Positions 53,827 to 63,661 of a stretch of 64,000 nucleotides of DNA are shown here, one piece after another. The stretch's first letter is position 1. Each line of letters opens with the position of its first letter. Under the pieces are notes generated by a model. It was given only the letters and a program-made list of their open reading frames with translations. It searched no databases and had not been told where the DNA came from. The translations under genes and the position numbers were made by a program. Location of the stretch: contig MKWG01000037.1 of NCBI GenBank assembly GCA_001899685.1, positions 245,777 through 309,776 of the forward strand, given 5' to 3'. The DNA comes from Sphingobacteriales bacterium 44-15 (GTDB lineage Bacteria; Bacteroidota; Bacteroidia; Chitinophagales; Chitinophagaceae).

Positions 53827-55197
53827 ATGATAAAAAATTACAGGGTATTCCTGCTGTTGATCGCAGCCGTTTTATTGGGCAGCGGGATACATGCACAACA
53901 GCGACCCAACATCATTTTTGTGCTTACCGACGATATGGGTTATTCCGATCTGAGCGCTTATGGCAACCCGGTGATACGTACGCCTTTCCTTGATTCAATA
54001 GCAGGCATAGGCATCAGGGCAACCAACTATGTAGTTACAAGCCCCTCCTGCACGCCATCACGGGCTTCACTGCTGACAGGAAGATATGCTTCCCGCTATA
54101 ACCTGCCCTACCCCATCCCGCCCGGCTCGCCTTTAGGCCTCGCCGATGCAGAAGTTACCATTGCTGAAATGCTCAAAAAGGTTGGATATACCACTGCCAT
54201 GATAGGTAAATGGCACCTGGGCGACAAGCATGACTATAACTATCCTACTGCACAGGGATTTGATTCTTATTACGGGCTTTTATACAGCCATGATTACCGT
54301 TTTCCTTATGTAAAAACCGATACAACGATAAAAATTTATCGCAATCGCACTCCTGAGATTTTACACCCTGCCGATTCATTGCTTACTCCATTGTACACCA
54401 AAGAAGCCGTTTCGGTGATTGATAAGCAACAGAAAGGCAAACCCTTTTTCCTGTACTTAGCCTATAATATGCCGCATCTCCCGGTGGCTTTTGCGGCGGC
54501 GGCAAGTTCTTTAAAGGATAAGCAGGAAGGCGGGCCTTTAGGCGCGGTAGTGGAAGAAATGGACTCCTGCCTTGCTGTAATATGGAAAAAGCTGGCTGAG
54601 AAAAAATTGCAGGATAATACCATTTTTATTTTTTCCAGCGACAATGGCCCTTGGATAGAATTTCCTGTAAGAATGTCTGGCGATAGTGTTACCAAACGCT
54701 GGCATGCCGGTACCGCCGGGGTGTTCCGGGGATCCAAAGGGCAATCTTATGAAGGCGGTATCCGTGAACCGTTTATCGTTTACTGGAAAAACCATACGCC
54801 TTCCGGCCTTGTACTGACCAACCCTCTCAGCAATGTTGATATCTTACCCACACTGGCCCGCTGGGCGAATGCACCGCTGCCGGAAGGACGCACGCTGGAC
54901 GGGCAGGATATCAGCGACCTGCTAACCGGCAGGGCTAACCGGAAAAATTATGTTCACCGGCCTATTTATATTGTGAACAACGGAAAGCTTGAAGTCGTGC
55001 GCGCAGGGGACTGGAAATACAGGGAAGTGCCTGCAGGCGTTAACAGCTCTTCCGGTAAACCACAGGAAGGGGTAAAAGAACTGTATAACCTGAGCTATGA
55101 TCCCGGCGAAAGGACAAATGTCATAGACGAGTTCCCTGAAAAAGCAAAAGAGCTAAAATCATTGTTTGATGCATTTACCGGTTACAGGGAAAATTGA
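53827..55197 (+). CDS. Exported sulfatase (arylsulfatase family)
   Basis: The enzyme hydrolyses sulfate esters, probably on polysaccharides. 456 residues with a signal peptide ([18 protein letters not shown]). The N-terminal metal site [15 protein letters not shown] and the sulfatase signature [14 protein letters not shown] with C75 as the expected formylglycine are present, together with [12 protein letters not shown] and [10 protein letters not shown]. The C-terminal part has the usual [15 protein letters not shown]. The cysteine must be modified by a formylglycine-generating enzyme or anSME, not seen in this window. It is 73 nt after galM. Confidence 0.94.
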   Translation: MIKNYRVFLLLIAAVLLGSGIHAQQRPNIIFVLTDDMGYSDLSAYGNPVIRTPFLDSIAGIGIRATNYVVTSPSCTPSRASLLTGRYASRYNLPYPIPPGSPLGLADAEVTIAEMLKKVGYTTAMIGKWHLGDKHDYNYPTAQGFDSYYGLLYSHDYRFPYVKTDTTIKIYRNRTPEILHPADSLLTPLYTKEAVSVIDKQQKGKPFFLYLAYNMPHLPVAFAAAASSLKDKQEGGPLGAVVEEMDSCLAVIWKKLAEKKLQDNTIFIFSSDNGPWIEFPVRMSGDSVTKRWHAGTAGVFRGSKGQSYEGGIREPFIVYWKNHTPSGLVLTNPLSNVDILPTLARWANAPLPEGRTLDGQDISDLLTGRANRKNYVHRPIYIVNNGKLEVVRAGDWKYREVPAGVNSSSGKPQEGVKELYNLSYDPGERTNVIDEFPEKAKELKSLFDAFTGYREN

Positions 55198-55610
55198 AGC
55201 CCTTCCCGGCCTCCCCGAAGCTCGCCTGAACTGCCGAACGGCAGGCAGGGGGAGGAGACCTAAGCACAGCCCTTACTTTTCAAAGAGTGATCACAAAACA
55301 CAATCTTTGTACAACTTTGTGTCTCCGTGCCTCCGTGGTTCAAAGGGTTCATGTAAACAAAGCCGCAACAAAAATCCTGAAAATCAAACTTTGCTGCTTT
55401 GCCCTCTTTGCCGCTTTGCGTGAAATAAACCCCGCCTTTCGCCGCAGCGCCAGATGTATCAAAATCATACTTGAAGTGTATCAAAACCGGACAATGCTAC
55501 AAAAGCGATCCTTTTCAACATATTGATTTTCAAATATTTTTATGAATGGCACTGAATTTATGATAAGAAGTGTGCCGGGGAAGGTAGTCTTTATTTAAAA
55601 AAACAACACA
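55198..55610. other. Gap of 413 bp with GC-rich hairpin and word repeats
   Basis: It includes an outer CCTCCCC/GGGGAGG pair (55210-55216 and 55249-55255) enclosing the hairpin CTGCC-GAAC-GGCAG (55231-55244), which may terminate the sulfatase transcript. It also holds the TTTGTGTCTCCGTGCCTCC words (55308-55345) and CTTTGCCGCTTTGCG. No convincing small gene or RNA was found. Confidence 0.5.
55308..55345. repeat. CACGGAGACACAAAG-type dispersed word repeat, copy 2
   Basis: Read on the minus strand, AACCACGGAGGCACGGAG then ACACAAAGTTGTACAAAG; it shares the AGTTG.ACA.AG pattern with copy 1 at 6893-6935. Confidence 0.45.
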
Positions 55611-56294
55611 ATGATAGAGCTTAAAAGTATTTCCAAATCTGTAAACGCCGGCGGTAATAAGACCTATATTCTCAAGGACGTTGACCTGAAGATCAACGAA
55701 GGAGAATTTGTTTCCGTGATGGGTCCTTCCGGCTCGGGAAAATCCACTTTACTGAACATTATAGGGATGCTCGATGATCCCACGGAAGGATACCATTATT
55801 TTATGGGACAGGCAGTGCATCTCTTAAAGGAAAAACAAAGATCACAACTATATAAAAAGTACATCGGTTTTGTATTCCAGGCTTACCATCTTATAGACGA
55901 GCTTACCGTATATGAAAACATAGAAACACCACTGATATACCAGGATATGAAATCCTCTGAAAGGAAGGCTGTGGTAGCGGATATCCTTGACCGCTTCCGG
56001 ATAGTGGGCAAAAAAGACCTTTTTCCTACACAATTATCAGGTGGACAGCAGCAACTGGTAGGCATAGCCCGTGCACTGGTAGCCAATCCCAAACTCATTT
56101 TAGCAGATGAGCCCACCGGTAACCTCAACTCCAAGCAGGGAGAAGAGATCATGACCTTGTTTAAAAAACTTAATCAGGAAGATGGAGTTACGATCATACA
56201 GGTGACTCATTCTGAAAAAAATGCAGAATATGGTTCGCGTATCATTAACCTGCTGGATGGCAAAATAGAAGAAGCAGCGGAAATAAGACGCTGA
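55611..56294 (+). CDS. ABC transporter ATP-binding protein (LolD/MacB type)
   Basis: 227 residues. Walker A GPSGSGKST (about 38-46), Q-loop FVFQAYHLIDELTVYEN, signature LSGGQQQLVGIARAL, Walker B LILADEPTGNLNS and the H-loop QVTHSEKNAEYG. The size and motif context match the LolD/MacB/FtsE-type ATPases that work with FtsX-like permeases. No permease or adaptor gene lies in the immediate neighbourhood; a TolC gene follows 37 nt later, suggesting an efflux or export system with its permease elsewhere. Cytoplasmic. Confidence 0.93.
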   Translation: MIELKSISKSVNAGGNKTYILKDVDLKINEGEFVSVMGPSGSGKSTLLNIIGMLDDPTEGYHYFMGQAVHLLKEKQRSQLYKKYIGFVFQAYHLIDELTVYENIETPLIYQDMKSSERKAVVADILDRFRIVGKKDLFPTQLSGGQQQLVGIARALVANPKLILADEPTGNLNSKQGEEIMTLFKKLNQEDGVTIIQVTHSEKNAEYGSRIINLLDGKIEEAAEIRR

Positions 56295-56331
56295 TATAGT
56301 GTATTGAAAAATATATCTGAAGAAAAACAAG

Positions 56332-57783
56332 ATGAAAATGCAAAAGATGAAACAGGGAGTGATAGTGTGGTTTTGTACCTGCTTTTTTAGTGCGCATTGC
56401 CTTGCGCAAACGGATAGCCTGAAGGGAAAAATATTCTCACTTAAAGAATGTGTGGAAACAGGTCTTGAAAACAATATCCCCGTAAGACAGAATGAGCTGG
56501 CAGCCCAATCTTATAAAGCAGACTGGCAACAGGCGAAAGCAAACCTGTTGCCTAATGTGAATGGAAGCTGGGGCTACGGATGGAACCAGGGGCGTGCCAT
56601 TGATCCATTTACAAACGGTTATATTGACCAGCGTTTTTCTTCTTCCAACATCGGGCTGAACGCCGGCATTACCCTCTTTAGCGGACTGCAGCTGCAAAAT
56701 CTTATCCGGCAAACCGGGTATGCCTATCATGCCAGCGAAATGGAATGGCAGCAATCGAAAGACAAACTTGCGCTCGATATTATACTTGCCTATCTTACCG
56801 TATTGAATGCGGAAGATACCTGGCGCATCATGTCTGAACAGGCAGAGGTAACCCGCAAGCAGGTAGAAAGACTGAATGTATTGGTAGAAAAAGGGGCTAT
56901 CGGCAGTTACCTGCTTTCAGATATGAAAGGACAGCTTGCCAGCGATGAAATGAGCGCTGTCAATAATTACAATGCCTTACAGACCGCCAGGCTCAATCTT
57001 GCCCAGTTGATGAACATTCCTTACAACAAAAACATGCAACTGCAACGGCTATCCGAAGGGGAATTGCTGGAGATGTACCCCGCTACTGCGCAACAGGTAT
57101 ATGCAACCGCCCTTCAGCATCTTGCACAGGTAAAAGCAGTAGAGCTCCGCGCCAAAAGCGCTGAGAAGGCAGTAAGTGTTGCCAAAGGGGGATATTTCCC
57201 TTCTCTCAGCCTCAATGGCAGCCTGGGAAGCAACTACTCAAGTGTTTCTGAATCACGTACCCCTACTACCATTACTGAAATACCCACAGGAGGTTATGTA
57301 ACTATAGACAACAACAAAACATTCGTATACCAGGAGCAACAGAATTATGATTACAAAAAGATATCCTACAATAGCCAGTTTAAAAACAACCTTGGAAGTT
57401 ATATAGGACTAAGCCTTTCCGTGCCTATATTCAACAACCTGCGGGTAAATACCAACGTAAAAAAAGCCAGCCTGAATGCCAAATATGCAAAGCTCGAATC
57501 GGAAAATACAAAACTCCTGCTCAGGCAAACCATAGAAAAAGCTCATGTAGACATGACTTCTGCTTACGAGCGTTATAAAGCCCTGCTGGAGCAGGTTACA
57601 CAATATAAGGAATCTTTCAGGTCTGCCGAGATACGCTTCAATCTCGGCACCATTGTTTCCACAGAATACCTGATCACCAAAAACAATTATGACAGGGCAA
57701 GGCTCAACCTTACCCAAACCTGGTATGAATATATATTCCGTACGAGGATATTGGATTTCTACCAGGGAAGGCTGTCTTTTTGA
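56332..57783 (+). CDS. TolC-family outer membrane efflux protein
   Basis: 483 residues. Signal peptide ending near SAHCLAQ, then the duplicated TolC helical pattern: SLKECVETGLENNIPVRQ, a long barrel-associated loop (NPGSWGYGWNQGRAIDPF is seen as NGSWGYGWNQGRAID), GLQLQNLIRQTGYAY, and the second repeat ending RLNLTQTWYEYIFRTRILDFYQG. The protein is an outer-membrane channel that joins an inner-membrane pump. It directly follows an ABC ATPase. Two adjoining ATG codons allow a start three codons later. Confidence 0.93.
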   Translation: MKMQKMKQGVIVWFCTCFFSAHCLAQTDSLKGKIFSLKECVETGLENNIPVRQNELAAQSYKADWQQAKANLLPNVNGSWGYGWNQGRAIDPFTNGYIDQRFSSSNIGLNAGITLFSGLQLQNLIRQTGYAYHASEMEWQQSKDKLALDIILAYLTVLNAEDTWRIMSEQAEVTRKQVERLNVLVEKGAIGSYLLSDMKGQLASDEMSAVNNYNALQTARLNLAQLMNIPYNKNMQLQRLSEGELLEMYPATAQQVYATALQHLAQVKAVELRAKSAEKAVSVAKGGYFPSLSLNGSLGSNYSSVSESRTPTTITEIPTGGYVTIDNNKTFVYQEQQNYDYKKISYNSQFKNNLGSYIGLSLSVPIFNNLRVNTNVKKASLNAKYAKLESENTKLLLRQTIEKAHVDMTSAYERYKALLEQVTQYKESFRSAEIRFNLGTIVSTEYLITKNNYDRARLNLTQTWYEYIFRTRILDFYQGRLSF

Positions 57784-57844
57784 GCAGAGATGACTTTGGC
57801 ATAATTTAAAGTATAAGCGGTAGATGCTGTGTAAGGTATTTCAA

Positions 57845-57852
57845 TACTTTTG
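57845..57852 (+). promoter_or_regulatory. Possible -7 element of the M16 peptidase gene
   Basis: TACTTTTG fits TAnnTTTG but lies only 7 nt before the ATG at 57859, which would make the transcript nearly leaderless unless the second ATG (57868) is used. Confidence 0.4.
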
Positions 57853-57858
57853 CACAAA

Positions 57859-60699
57859 ATGAAACCTATGCTTAAAAAGCTTGTATCCCAACGTCTCTTC
57901 CTGCTTGCGCTGTTAATTGTGCATCTTGCTACCGGGCAGGCACAAATCAATCTCAATGAAAAACTGCCCTTAGACACCAGCGTTACCATAGGAAAGCTGG
58001 CCAACGGTCTTACCTATTATATCAGGCACAATGCAAAGCCGGAACAGAAAGTAGAGCTGCGGCTGGTGGTAAATGCGGGTTCTATCAATGAAGACGATGA
58101 TCAGCAGGGACTGGCGCACATGGCAGAGCACATGGCTTTCAACGGCACCAAAAATTTCAGGAAAAATGATATCGTTTCCTTCCTCCAGGAAATAGGCGTA
58201 GGATTTGGCAATGACCTTAATGCCAATACCGGCTTCAATCAGACCATTTATATACTTCCCATTCCCACGGATAAACCCGCTAATATCGAAAAAGGTTTCC
58301 GCGTACTCGAAGACTGGGCGCACAACGTTACTTACCTTGACGATGATATAGACGGCGAACGCCCCATCATATTGGAAGAGAGCCGGTTAGGCAAGGGCGC
58401 TGAAGAAAGGATGTTCAAAAAAATACTTCCCGGGCTGCTTAAAGGTTCATTATATGCAGAGCGTCTTCCTATCGGCAAAGACAGTATTATCAAAACATTC
58501 CAGTACGATGCCATCCGCAGGTTTTACCGCGACTGGTACCGCCCCGACCTGATGGCAGTGATCGTGGTGGGTGATATTTCAAAAAGTGTTGCGGAAGACA
58601 TGATCAAAAAGCATTTCGGCGGTCTTGCCAATCCTGCCAATGAAAGAGAACGCAAAACAGCAACAGTTCCTCCCTATACTGAGAACGATGCATTAATAGT
58701 AACGGATAAAGAAGCCACCAGCTATGATGCAGTAGTTGAATTCCCGGCATATAAAGTCGAGCCGCCGGCTACCTATGGGGCATACAGGCAGGATATGGTA
58801 AAATCCCTGTTTACCACTATGCTCAATAAGCGTATGCAGGAGCTTACCCAGCAGGAAAACCCGCCCTTTGTATATGGTGGCGTAATGTTCAACAGCTTTA
58901 CAAGAGGTTATGAGAACCTGGAAGTATATGCTTCGTCCGGCGATAAAGAACCATCAAAAGCGATCACTGCCGCGATGGAAGAAATAGAGAAAGTAAAAAG
59001 GTTTGGCTTTACTGCTCCGGAGCTGGAGAGAGCCAAAAAGAATGTCCTGGCTTCTTATGAGAAAGCTTATAATGACCGCAACAAGATGGAATCATCCGGC
59101 TTTGTGCAGGAATATATCCAGCATTTCCTTGAGCAATCTCCTGTACCTGGCATAGCTGCCGAATACAATATGGTAAAGGATCTGCTGCCCGGTATTGCAA
59201 TAGAGGATGTCAACAAAGTGGCAGACAGGATCAGGGGAGACCAGCATATTTTCGCGTATATCATGGGACCAGAAAAGAATGATATAAAGCTTCCTTCTCC
59301 TGAAAACTTATTGCAAACCATAGCAATGGCAGAAAAAGCCGATGTAAAACCGTATGAAGAAAAAGCGATCGCTGCCGACCTTCTGGAAAAGAAACCCATA
59401 GCTGGAAAGATAGTGCGTAAAACAACCAACACCGCGCTGGGCACAACGGACCTCCTGCTTTCCAACGGCGCCACGGTCACCCTCAAGCCAACAGATTTTA
59501 AAAATGATGAAATACTGATGGGAGCATCACGTTATGGAGGCACAAGCAACTACGGCGCTGCAGACCGTTATAATGCCACATACGCGCTGTCGGCTATCAA
59601 TGCAATGGGCTTTGGCAGCTTCTCCCCTACCGACCTGCAAAAAGTGCTTGCGGGAAAATCAGTGTCCGCTTCGCCAACACTCAGCGGAACAACAGAAGGC
59701 ATGAGTGGAAACTCAACGGTTAAAGATCTTGAAACAATGTTCCAGCTTGCCTACCTTAAACTGACGGAGCCCCGGAAAGACACTTCTCTTTTCAAATCGT
59801 ATGTGCAGAAAAATAAGGCGCAGCTTACTATGCTTGGCGCCAACCCACAGGCTGTATTTTTTGATACCGTTATGAGAACACTGTATCACAACAGCCCTCT
59901 TGCCCCGATAAATGTGCCCAAAGCAAGCTATTTTGACAGCATCAGCACAGACAGGATCATACAGATATACCGCGAAAGATTTGGCGACGCTGCAGGAATG
60001 CATTTTGTATTTACCGGGAGCTTCAGCAGTGAACAGATCATCCCTTTAATAGCAACGTATATAGCAAGCCTCCCCTCCAAAGGGAAAAAATCAGGCTATG
60101 CAGACAGGAAACTCCGCCCCATTACCGGCAAAAAAGACCTGACCGTTTATAAGGGAGAGGAACAAAAAAGCATGATCATCACTTTTGACTATGGTGAGAT
60201 ACCCTACAGTGAAGACCTCGACTTCAGAGCCAGCGCCATTACGGAAGTGCTGAATATCCGTATCATTGAAGAATTAAGAGAAAAAATACAGGGCATTTAT
60301 GGCGGTGGTATTTTCGGAGGATTGCACAGGGCGCCTTATCCCTACTACCAGTTTATAGTGCAGCTTCCCTGTGGCCCGGAAAAAGTAGACACTTTGATAA
60401 AAGCAATGCGTAATGAAATAGCATTGCTTGTAAAGAACGGGCCTTCACAGCAAAACCTCGACAAAGTAAAACAGCAGTGGCGGGAATCCCATAAAGAGCA
60501 GCTCAAGCAAAACGGGCCATGGCTTTCTAACCTGCTGGCGATGAAAACCGAGGGAGAAAACATTGACCGCTTTGTGCATTTTGAAAATTATGTAAACAAG
60601 CTTACTGCCAAAGAAGTCCAGGACGCGGCAAAATTATTGTTCAACGGAAAAAATCACTTTACAGCCGTATTGATGCCGGGCGATAAGGAAAAGAAATAA
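57859..60699 (+). CDS. M16-family zinc metallopeptidase (insulinase/pitrilysin type)
   Basis: 946 residues from the ATG at 57859; an in-frame TTG lies three codons earlier. Signal peptide (LVSQRLFLLALLIVHLATGQAQ). The inverted zinc motif is HMAEH at H87-H91, in GLAHMAEHMAFNGTKNF, with the distant glutamate in the EESRLGKGAEER region. A second M16 half follows, without the motif, as in other two-module peptidases (KKDLTVYKGEEQKSMIITFDYGEIP and EELREKIQGIYGGGIFG). It acts in the periplasm or at the cell surface on peptides. A strong hairpin terminator follows. Confidence 0.95.
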   Translation: MKPMLKKLVSQRLFLLALLIVHLATGQAQINLNEKLPLDTSVTIGKLANGLTYYIRHNAKPEQKVELRLVVNAGSINEDDDQQGLAHMAEHMAFNGTKNFRKNDIVSFLQEIGVGFGNDLNANTGFNQTIYILPIPTDKPANIEKGFRVLEDWAHNVTYLDDDIDGERPIILEESRLGKGAEERMFKKILPGLLKGSLYAERLPIGKDSIIKTFQYDAIRRFYRDWYRPDLMAVIVVGDISKSVAEDMIKKHFGGLANPANERERKTATVPPYTENDALIVTDKEATSYDAVVEFPAYKVEPPATYGAYRQDMVKSLFTTMLNKRMQELTQQENPPFVYGGVMFNSFTRGYENLEVYASSGDKEPSKAITAAMEEIEKVKRFGFTAPELERAKKNVLASYEKAYNDRNKMESSGFVQEYIQHFLEQSPVPGIAAEYNMVKDLLPGIAIEDVNKVADRIRGDQHIFAYIMGPEKNDIKLPSPENLLQTIAMAEKADVKPYEEKAIAADLLEKKPIAGKIVRKTTNTALGTTDLLLSNGATVTLKPTDFKNDEILMGASRYGGTSNYGAADRYNATYALSAINAMGFGSFSPTDLQKVLAGKSVSASPTLSGTTEGMSGNSTVKDLETMFQLAYLKLTEPRKDTSLFKSYVQKNKAQLTMLGANPQAVFFDTVMRTLYHNSPLAPINVPKASYFDSISTDRIIQIYRERFGDAAGMHFVFTGSFSSEQIIPLIATYIASLPSKGKKSGYADRKLRPITGKKDLTVYKGEEQKSMIITFDYGEIPYSEDLDFRASAITEVLNIRIIEELREKIQGIYGGGIFGGLHRAPYPYYQFIVQLPCGPEKVDTLIKAMRNEIALLVKNGPSQQNLDKVKQQWRESHKEQLKQNGPWLSNLLAMKTEGENIDRFVHFENYVNKLTAKEVQDAAKLLFNGKNHFTAVLMPGDKEKK

Positions 60700-60718
60700 A
60701 TCCTATTCTGTAACTGTC

Positions 60719-60788
60719 ATAGCCACCAATGCACGAATAAAGAAATCAAAATGCATTATCTATTCGTGCATTGGTGGCTATTTTTTTT
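60719..60788 (+). terminator. Terminator with 21-bp perfect stem
   Basis: ATAGCCACCAATGCACGAAT with A (60719-60739) pairs exactly with 60761-60781, followed by a T run on the plus strand (60781-60788). It lies 20 nt past the M16 stop and overlaps the stop codon of the converging permease gene by two bases. Confidence 0.85.
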
Positions 60789-61536
60789 ACCGCAGAAAAA
60801 TAAATATAGCCCCGATCAGTGTCATTGCAATTACAATTTTCCTGTAGCCGTCGTCGTGTATCATCGCCACAACTTTAATCCCTGCCCAAAAGCCGAGCAA
60901 TAACGCAGGTATCAGCACAAGATCAGTGCTTAATGTTGAAGCGTTGATATTGTTCCAGAAGAAAAACTGAAACGGCAGTTTAAATAAATTAACACAAAAA
61001 AACAGCCACGCTGCCGTACCGATAAAACCATTCTTCGGAACACGCATGGCAAGGAAATAGATATTGGCAAATGAGCCGCCAAGATTGCCGAGCATGGTAG
61101 TGATGCCCGCCACGAGTCCCAAAGTGGCTGCAAATAATTTATTGGACGGCAGCACCAAAGACTTGCGCACTTCTAAAAAGATCATAATGATGACGGCAAG
61201 CACAATAATTACTGCCATTACTTTTTTGAAATACAATTCATTCATATCCTGTCCCAGTAATACACCTATCAATATACCGGCTGTGATCCAGGGCGCCAGC
61301 TTCCTGAAATGCGACCAGTTGACATGGCGGCGATAATACACAACAGCAAGAAAGTCGGCCACACAAAGCAGGGGTAGCACCACACCGGTAGATGACTTGC
61401 TGCCTAATACTATAGCCATTATGGTAATATTGAGCATGTCAACGCCTTTTAAGCCCGCCTTTGACATACCTATGCAGAAACCTGCAAGCGAAAGCAGCAT
61501 CCAGTTGGCTATGGAATAATCGGGGAGTAGATCCAT
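60787..61536 (-). CDS. TauE/SafE-family permease (sulfite exporter type)
   Basis: 249 residues with about eight hydrophobic helices. The family start pattern is present: LLSLAGFCIGMSKAGLKGVDML, with GSKSSTGVVLPLLCVADFLAV. Another piece, TMLGNLGGSFANIYFLAM, belongs to the second internal half. TauE/SafE proteins export sulfite, sulfoacetate or other small anions; here the substrate is not known. It shares the strand with the downstream gene 61688-63439, which is upstream by transcription, and a gap of 151 nt holds a dispersed repeat. Confidence 0.9.
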   Translation of the reverse strand: MDLLPDYSIANWMLLSLAGFCIGMSKAGLKGVDMLNITIMAIVLGSKSSTGVVLPLLCVADFLAVVYYRRHVNWSHFRKLAPWITAGILIGVLLGQDMNELYFKKVMAVIIVLAVIIMIFLEVRKSLVLPSNKLFAATLGLVAGITTMLGNLGGSFANIYFLAMRVPKNGFIGTAAWLFFCVNLFKLPFQFFFWNNINASTLSTDLVLIPALLLGFWAGIKVVAMIHDDGYRKIVIAMTLIGAIFIFLR

Positions 61537-61600
61537 TAAATATATAGGTAGGCCTGAAGGTAAGACTAATCAAAGAAAATTTTTGTATTAGAGTGCCGAA

Positions 61601-61671
61601 TCGTGAAACGGCAGAAGTCAGGCGTGAAAAAATTGCCGATTTTCTCACTTCTCACTTCTCACCTCTCACAA
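61601..61671. repeat. 3'-end low-complexity repeat, locus 12
   Basis: CGTGAAACGGCAGAAGTC and GCGTGAAAA on one side, TTCTCACTTCTCACTTCTCA and CCTCTCACA on the other, so the sides are complementary. It lies 17 nt downstream of the 61688 stop. Confidence 0.65.
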
Positions 61672-61687
61672 TAGTCTTGATTTAACA

Positions 61688-63439
61688 CTACAACCTGGGA
61701 GAAGGTGGCTTTATAGGTTGTTCAAATGAATTGGCGCCACGGACGCGGAGCTTACGGCGAAAGATCTTACCGTCGCAGGAAACATACAGGATATCAAAAT
61801 TTTTACCTCCGAAACAGCAATTTGAAGGCTGCCCGGCAGGCAAAGGCAAAACAGCGTTTACTCTTCCCGGTTGGTCGAGCACCTGTATCCCCATTCGTGT
61901 GGCAACATATATACGCCCTGCTGTATCACATTTCAGCCCATCCGGCCACGCATCATCTTTATCGTCCGGAGTATGGAGCCAGCCATACCTTTGCTTATTG
62001 GTCAATGTACCGTCTTCAGCAATAGTATATGCCCAGATCCAGTGTGATGCGGATTCCGCCACGTATAATTGTGTCTGATCGGGAGAAAGTGTTGCCCCGT
62101 TAGGAAATTTCAGTCCTTCATCCACTACTGTCTTTTTACCTCCTGGCTTTATTAAAAATATCCTGCCCGGCTTCTCTTTCCCTTCAGGTGAAGTCACATA
62201 TATATTTCCATTCCGGGTAATTGCCAGGTCGTTACCCGGAATTCCTTCCGCTATTATACCCGGCTTTCCGTCAGCGCCGTAAGCAATGATCTGTTTTGTT
62301 GCGCCGGCAACAACATACCGCCTGCCATCTGCTCCAAATGCCGTGCCGCTGCTTTTATGCGCATCAATATTAAGCATGGTAATTGCGTTATACTGCGCAT
62401 CAATTTTATACGTTTTCGAACCAGGTATATCCTGGAAGTATATATCTCCTGACGCATTGGCGGCAATACCTTCTGTAAATCCATACCCTTCTGCTACCAG
62501 CTCCCAGTTTTCACCAGAGATCAATATATCTGACAATACCTGGTTTTGAGTTTTTCCCGGTGTCACAGCTTTTGGCCAATCTTTCCACAGCCATCGCATC
62601 GCTTCGGGAAATACAGCGGTTCCCTGCCGGCCGTTGTGCCCGCCTTCACCCCATACATGCCGCACTTCATATCCTGCAAATACAAGCGCCCGTTCCATCA
62701 TTTCATTAGCTTTCCACCAATCACCGCCATAAATATTTAAATCACCGGAGCCATCCTGCAAAAAAACACGGATCGGCCTGGGTTCATATTTCCTGATAAG
62801 AGTAGGATACCTGTCGGCGCCCCGTAATCCAACATAAGTGCCAACAGCGCTAAATACTCTCGAAAATACTTGCGGACGTTCCCAGGCAGCCGTAAAAGCG
62901 CAGACTGCGCCGCTGCTCGATCCGCCAATAGCCCTGTCATTCCCGCTCTTCGACAAATGAATGGCTCTTCCGTCGCTTGTGCTGTGCTTTTCTACATCCG
63001 GCAATATTTCTTCCGTTATGAATTTTACATACGCATCTCCTAATCCATCATATTCAAAGCTCCTGTTAAACCTGTCAATGGCATGTTGCTGATCCCTTGC
63101 CACGATCCTTCCGTGCATCACAAATACGCCAATGGTTACCGGCATTTCACCGTTATGAATAAGGTTGTCAAATACAACAGGGGCATTCCATTGAATACCA
63201 TCCTGGTTGACGTATACACACGCGGGCTTATCCGGGTTGTATTGTTTTGGCACATATATCCAGTATTCCCGCCAGGTACCCGGGTATATGGCAGACTTAT
63301 CAAACACACATTTTATTATTTCGCCCTTAGGCACTCCGGCATGTTCAACAGAGGCTGAATCCACGGCATAATTTTCCTGTGGCTGTTGTGCCATCAGTGA
63401 ATATGAGCATAACAATAGCAGTAATATAATCCGGTACAT
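61688..63439 (-). CDS. Esterase-like domain fused to SMP-30/gluconolactonase-like domain
   Basis: 583 residues with a signal peptide (ILLLLLCSYSLMAQ). Residues about 25-300 form an alpha/beta-hydrolase esterase of the Fes/esterase D type: GGSSSGA with nucleophile S175, LQDGSGD (acid) and GEGGHNGRQ (H268). Residues about 320-580 form a six-bladed SMP-30-like propeller: EGYGFTEGIAANASGD, FPNGATLSPDQTQLYVAES, WPDGLKCDTAGRIYVATRMG. The combination suggests an extracellular or periplasmic enzyme that hydrolyses esters and lactones of plant or microbial glycans. The activity is inferred. Confidence 0.87.
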   Translation of the reverse strand: MYRIILLLLLCSYSLMAQQPQENYAVDSASVEHAGVPKGEIIKCVFDKSAIYPGTWREYWIYVPKQYNPDKPACVYVNQDGIQWNAPVVFDNLIHNGEMPVTIGVFVMHGRIVARDQQHAIDRFNRSFEYDGLGDAYVKFITEEILPDVEKHSTSDGRAIHLSKSGNDRAIGGSSSGAVCAFTAAWERPQVFSRVFSAVGTYVGLRGADRYPTLIRKYEPRPIRVFLQDGSGDLNIYGGDWWKANEMMERALVFAGYEVRHVWGEGGHNGRQGTAVFPEAMRWLWKDWPKAVTPGKTQNQVLSDILISGENWELVAEGYGFTEGIAANASGDIYFQDIPGSKTYKIDAQYNAITMLNIDAHKSSGTAFGADGRRYVVAGATKQIIAYGADGKPGIIAEGIPGNDLAITRNGNIYVTSPEGKEKPGRIFLIKPGGKKTVVDEGLKFPNGATLSPDQTQLYVAESASHWIWAYTIAEDGTLTNKQRYGWLHTPDDKDDAWPDGLKCDTAGRIYVATRMGIQVLDQPGRVNAVLPLPAGQPSNCCFGGKNFDILYVSCDGKIFRRKLRVRGANSFEQPIKPPSPRL

Positions 63440-63623
63440 AGTATGAAGCTTTTATGATAGATATGGTGCGGTATGATAAGCACGATATTCAGTGATCTTT
63501 TTATGTACCGAACTGCAATGCTACTATCAGCTTCGTTGCGTCGCACCCTTCAGGTTCCTGTTCACTACTCAGCAACGATTCCTTATCACTCGGGGTGCAA
63601 CCTGTCCAACCTCATAAAAAAAC

Positions 63624-63644
63624 AACCTATCAGAAAGGTAGGTT
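63624..63644. terminator. Terminator-like hairpin
   Basis: AACCTATC-AGAAA-GGTAGGTT (eight pairs, one a G-T wobble in one orientation) flanked by A and T runs. It could end a gene entering from the right on the minus strand. Confidence 0.45.
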
Positions 63645-63661
63645 ATTTTTGAAAAAGTATC

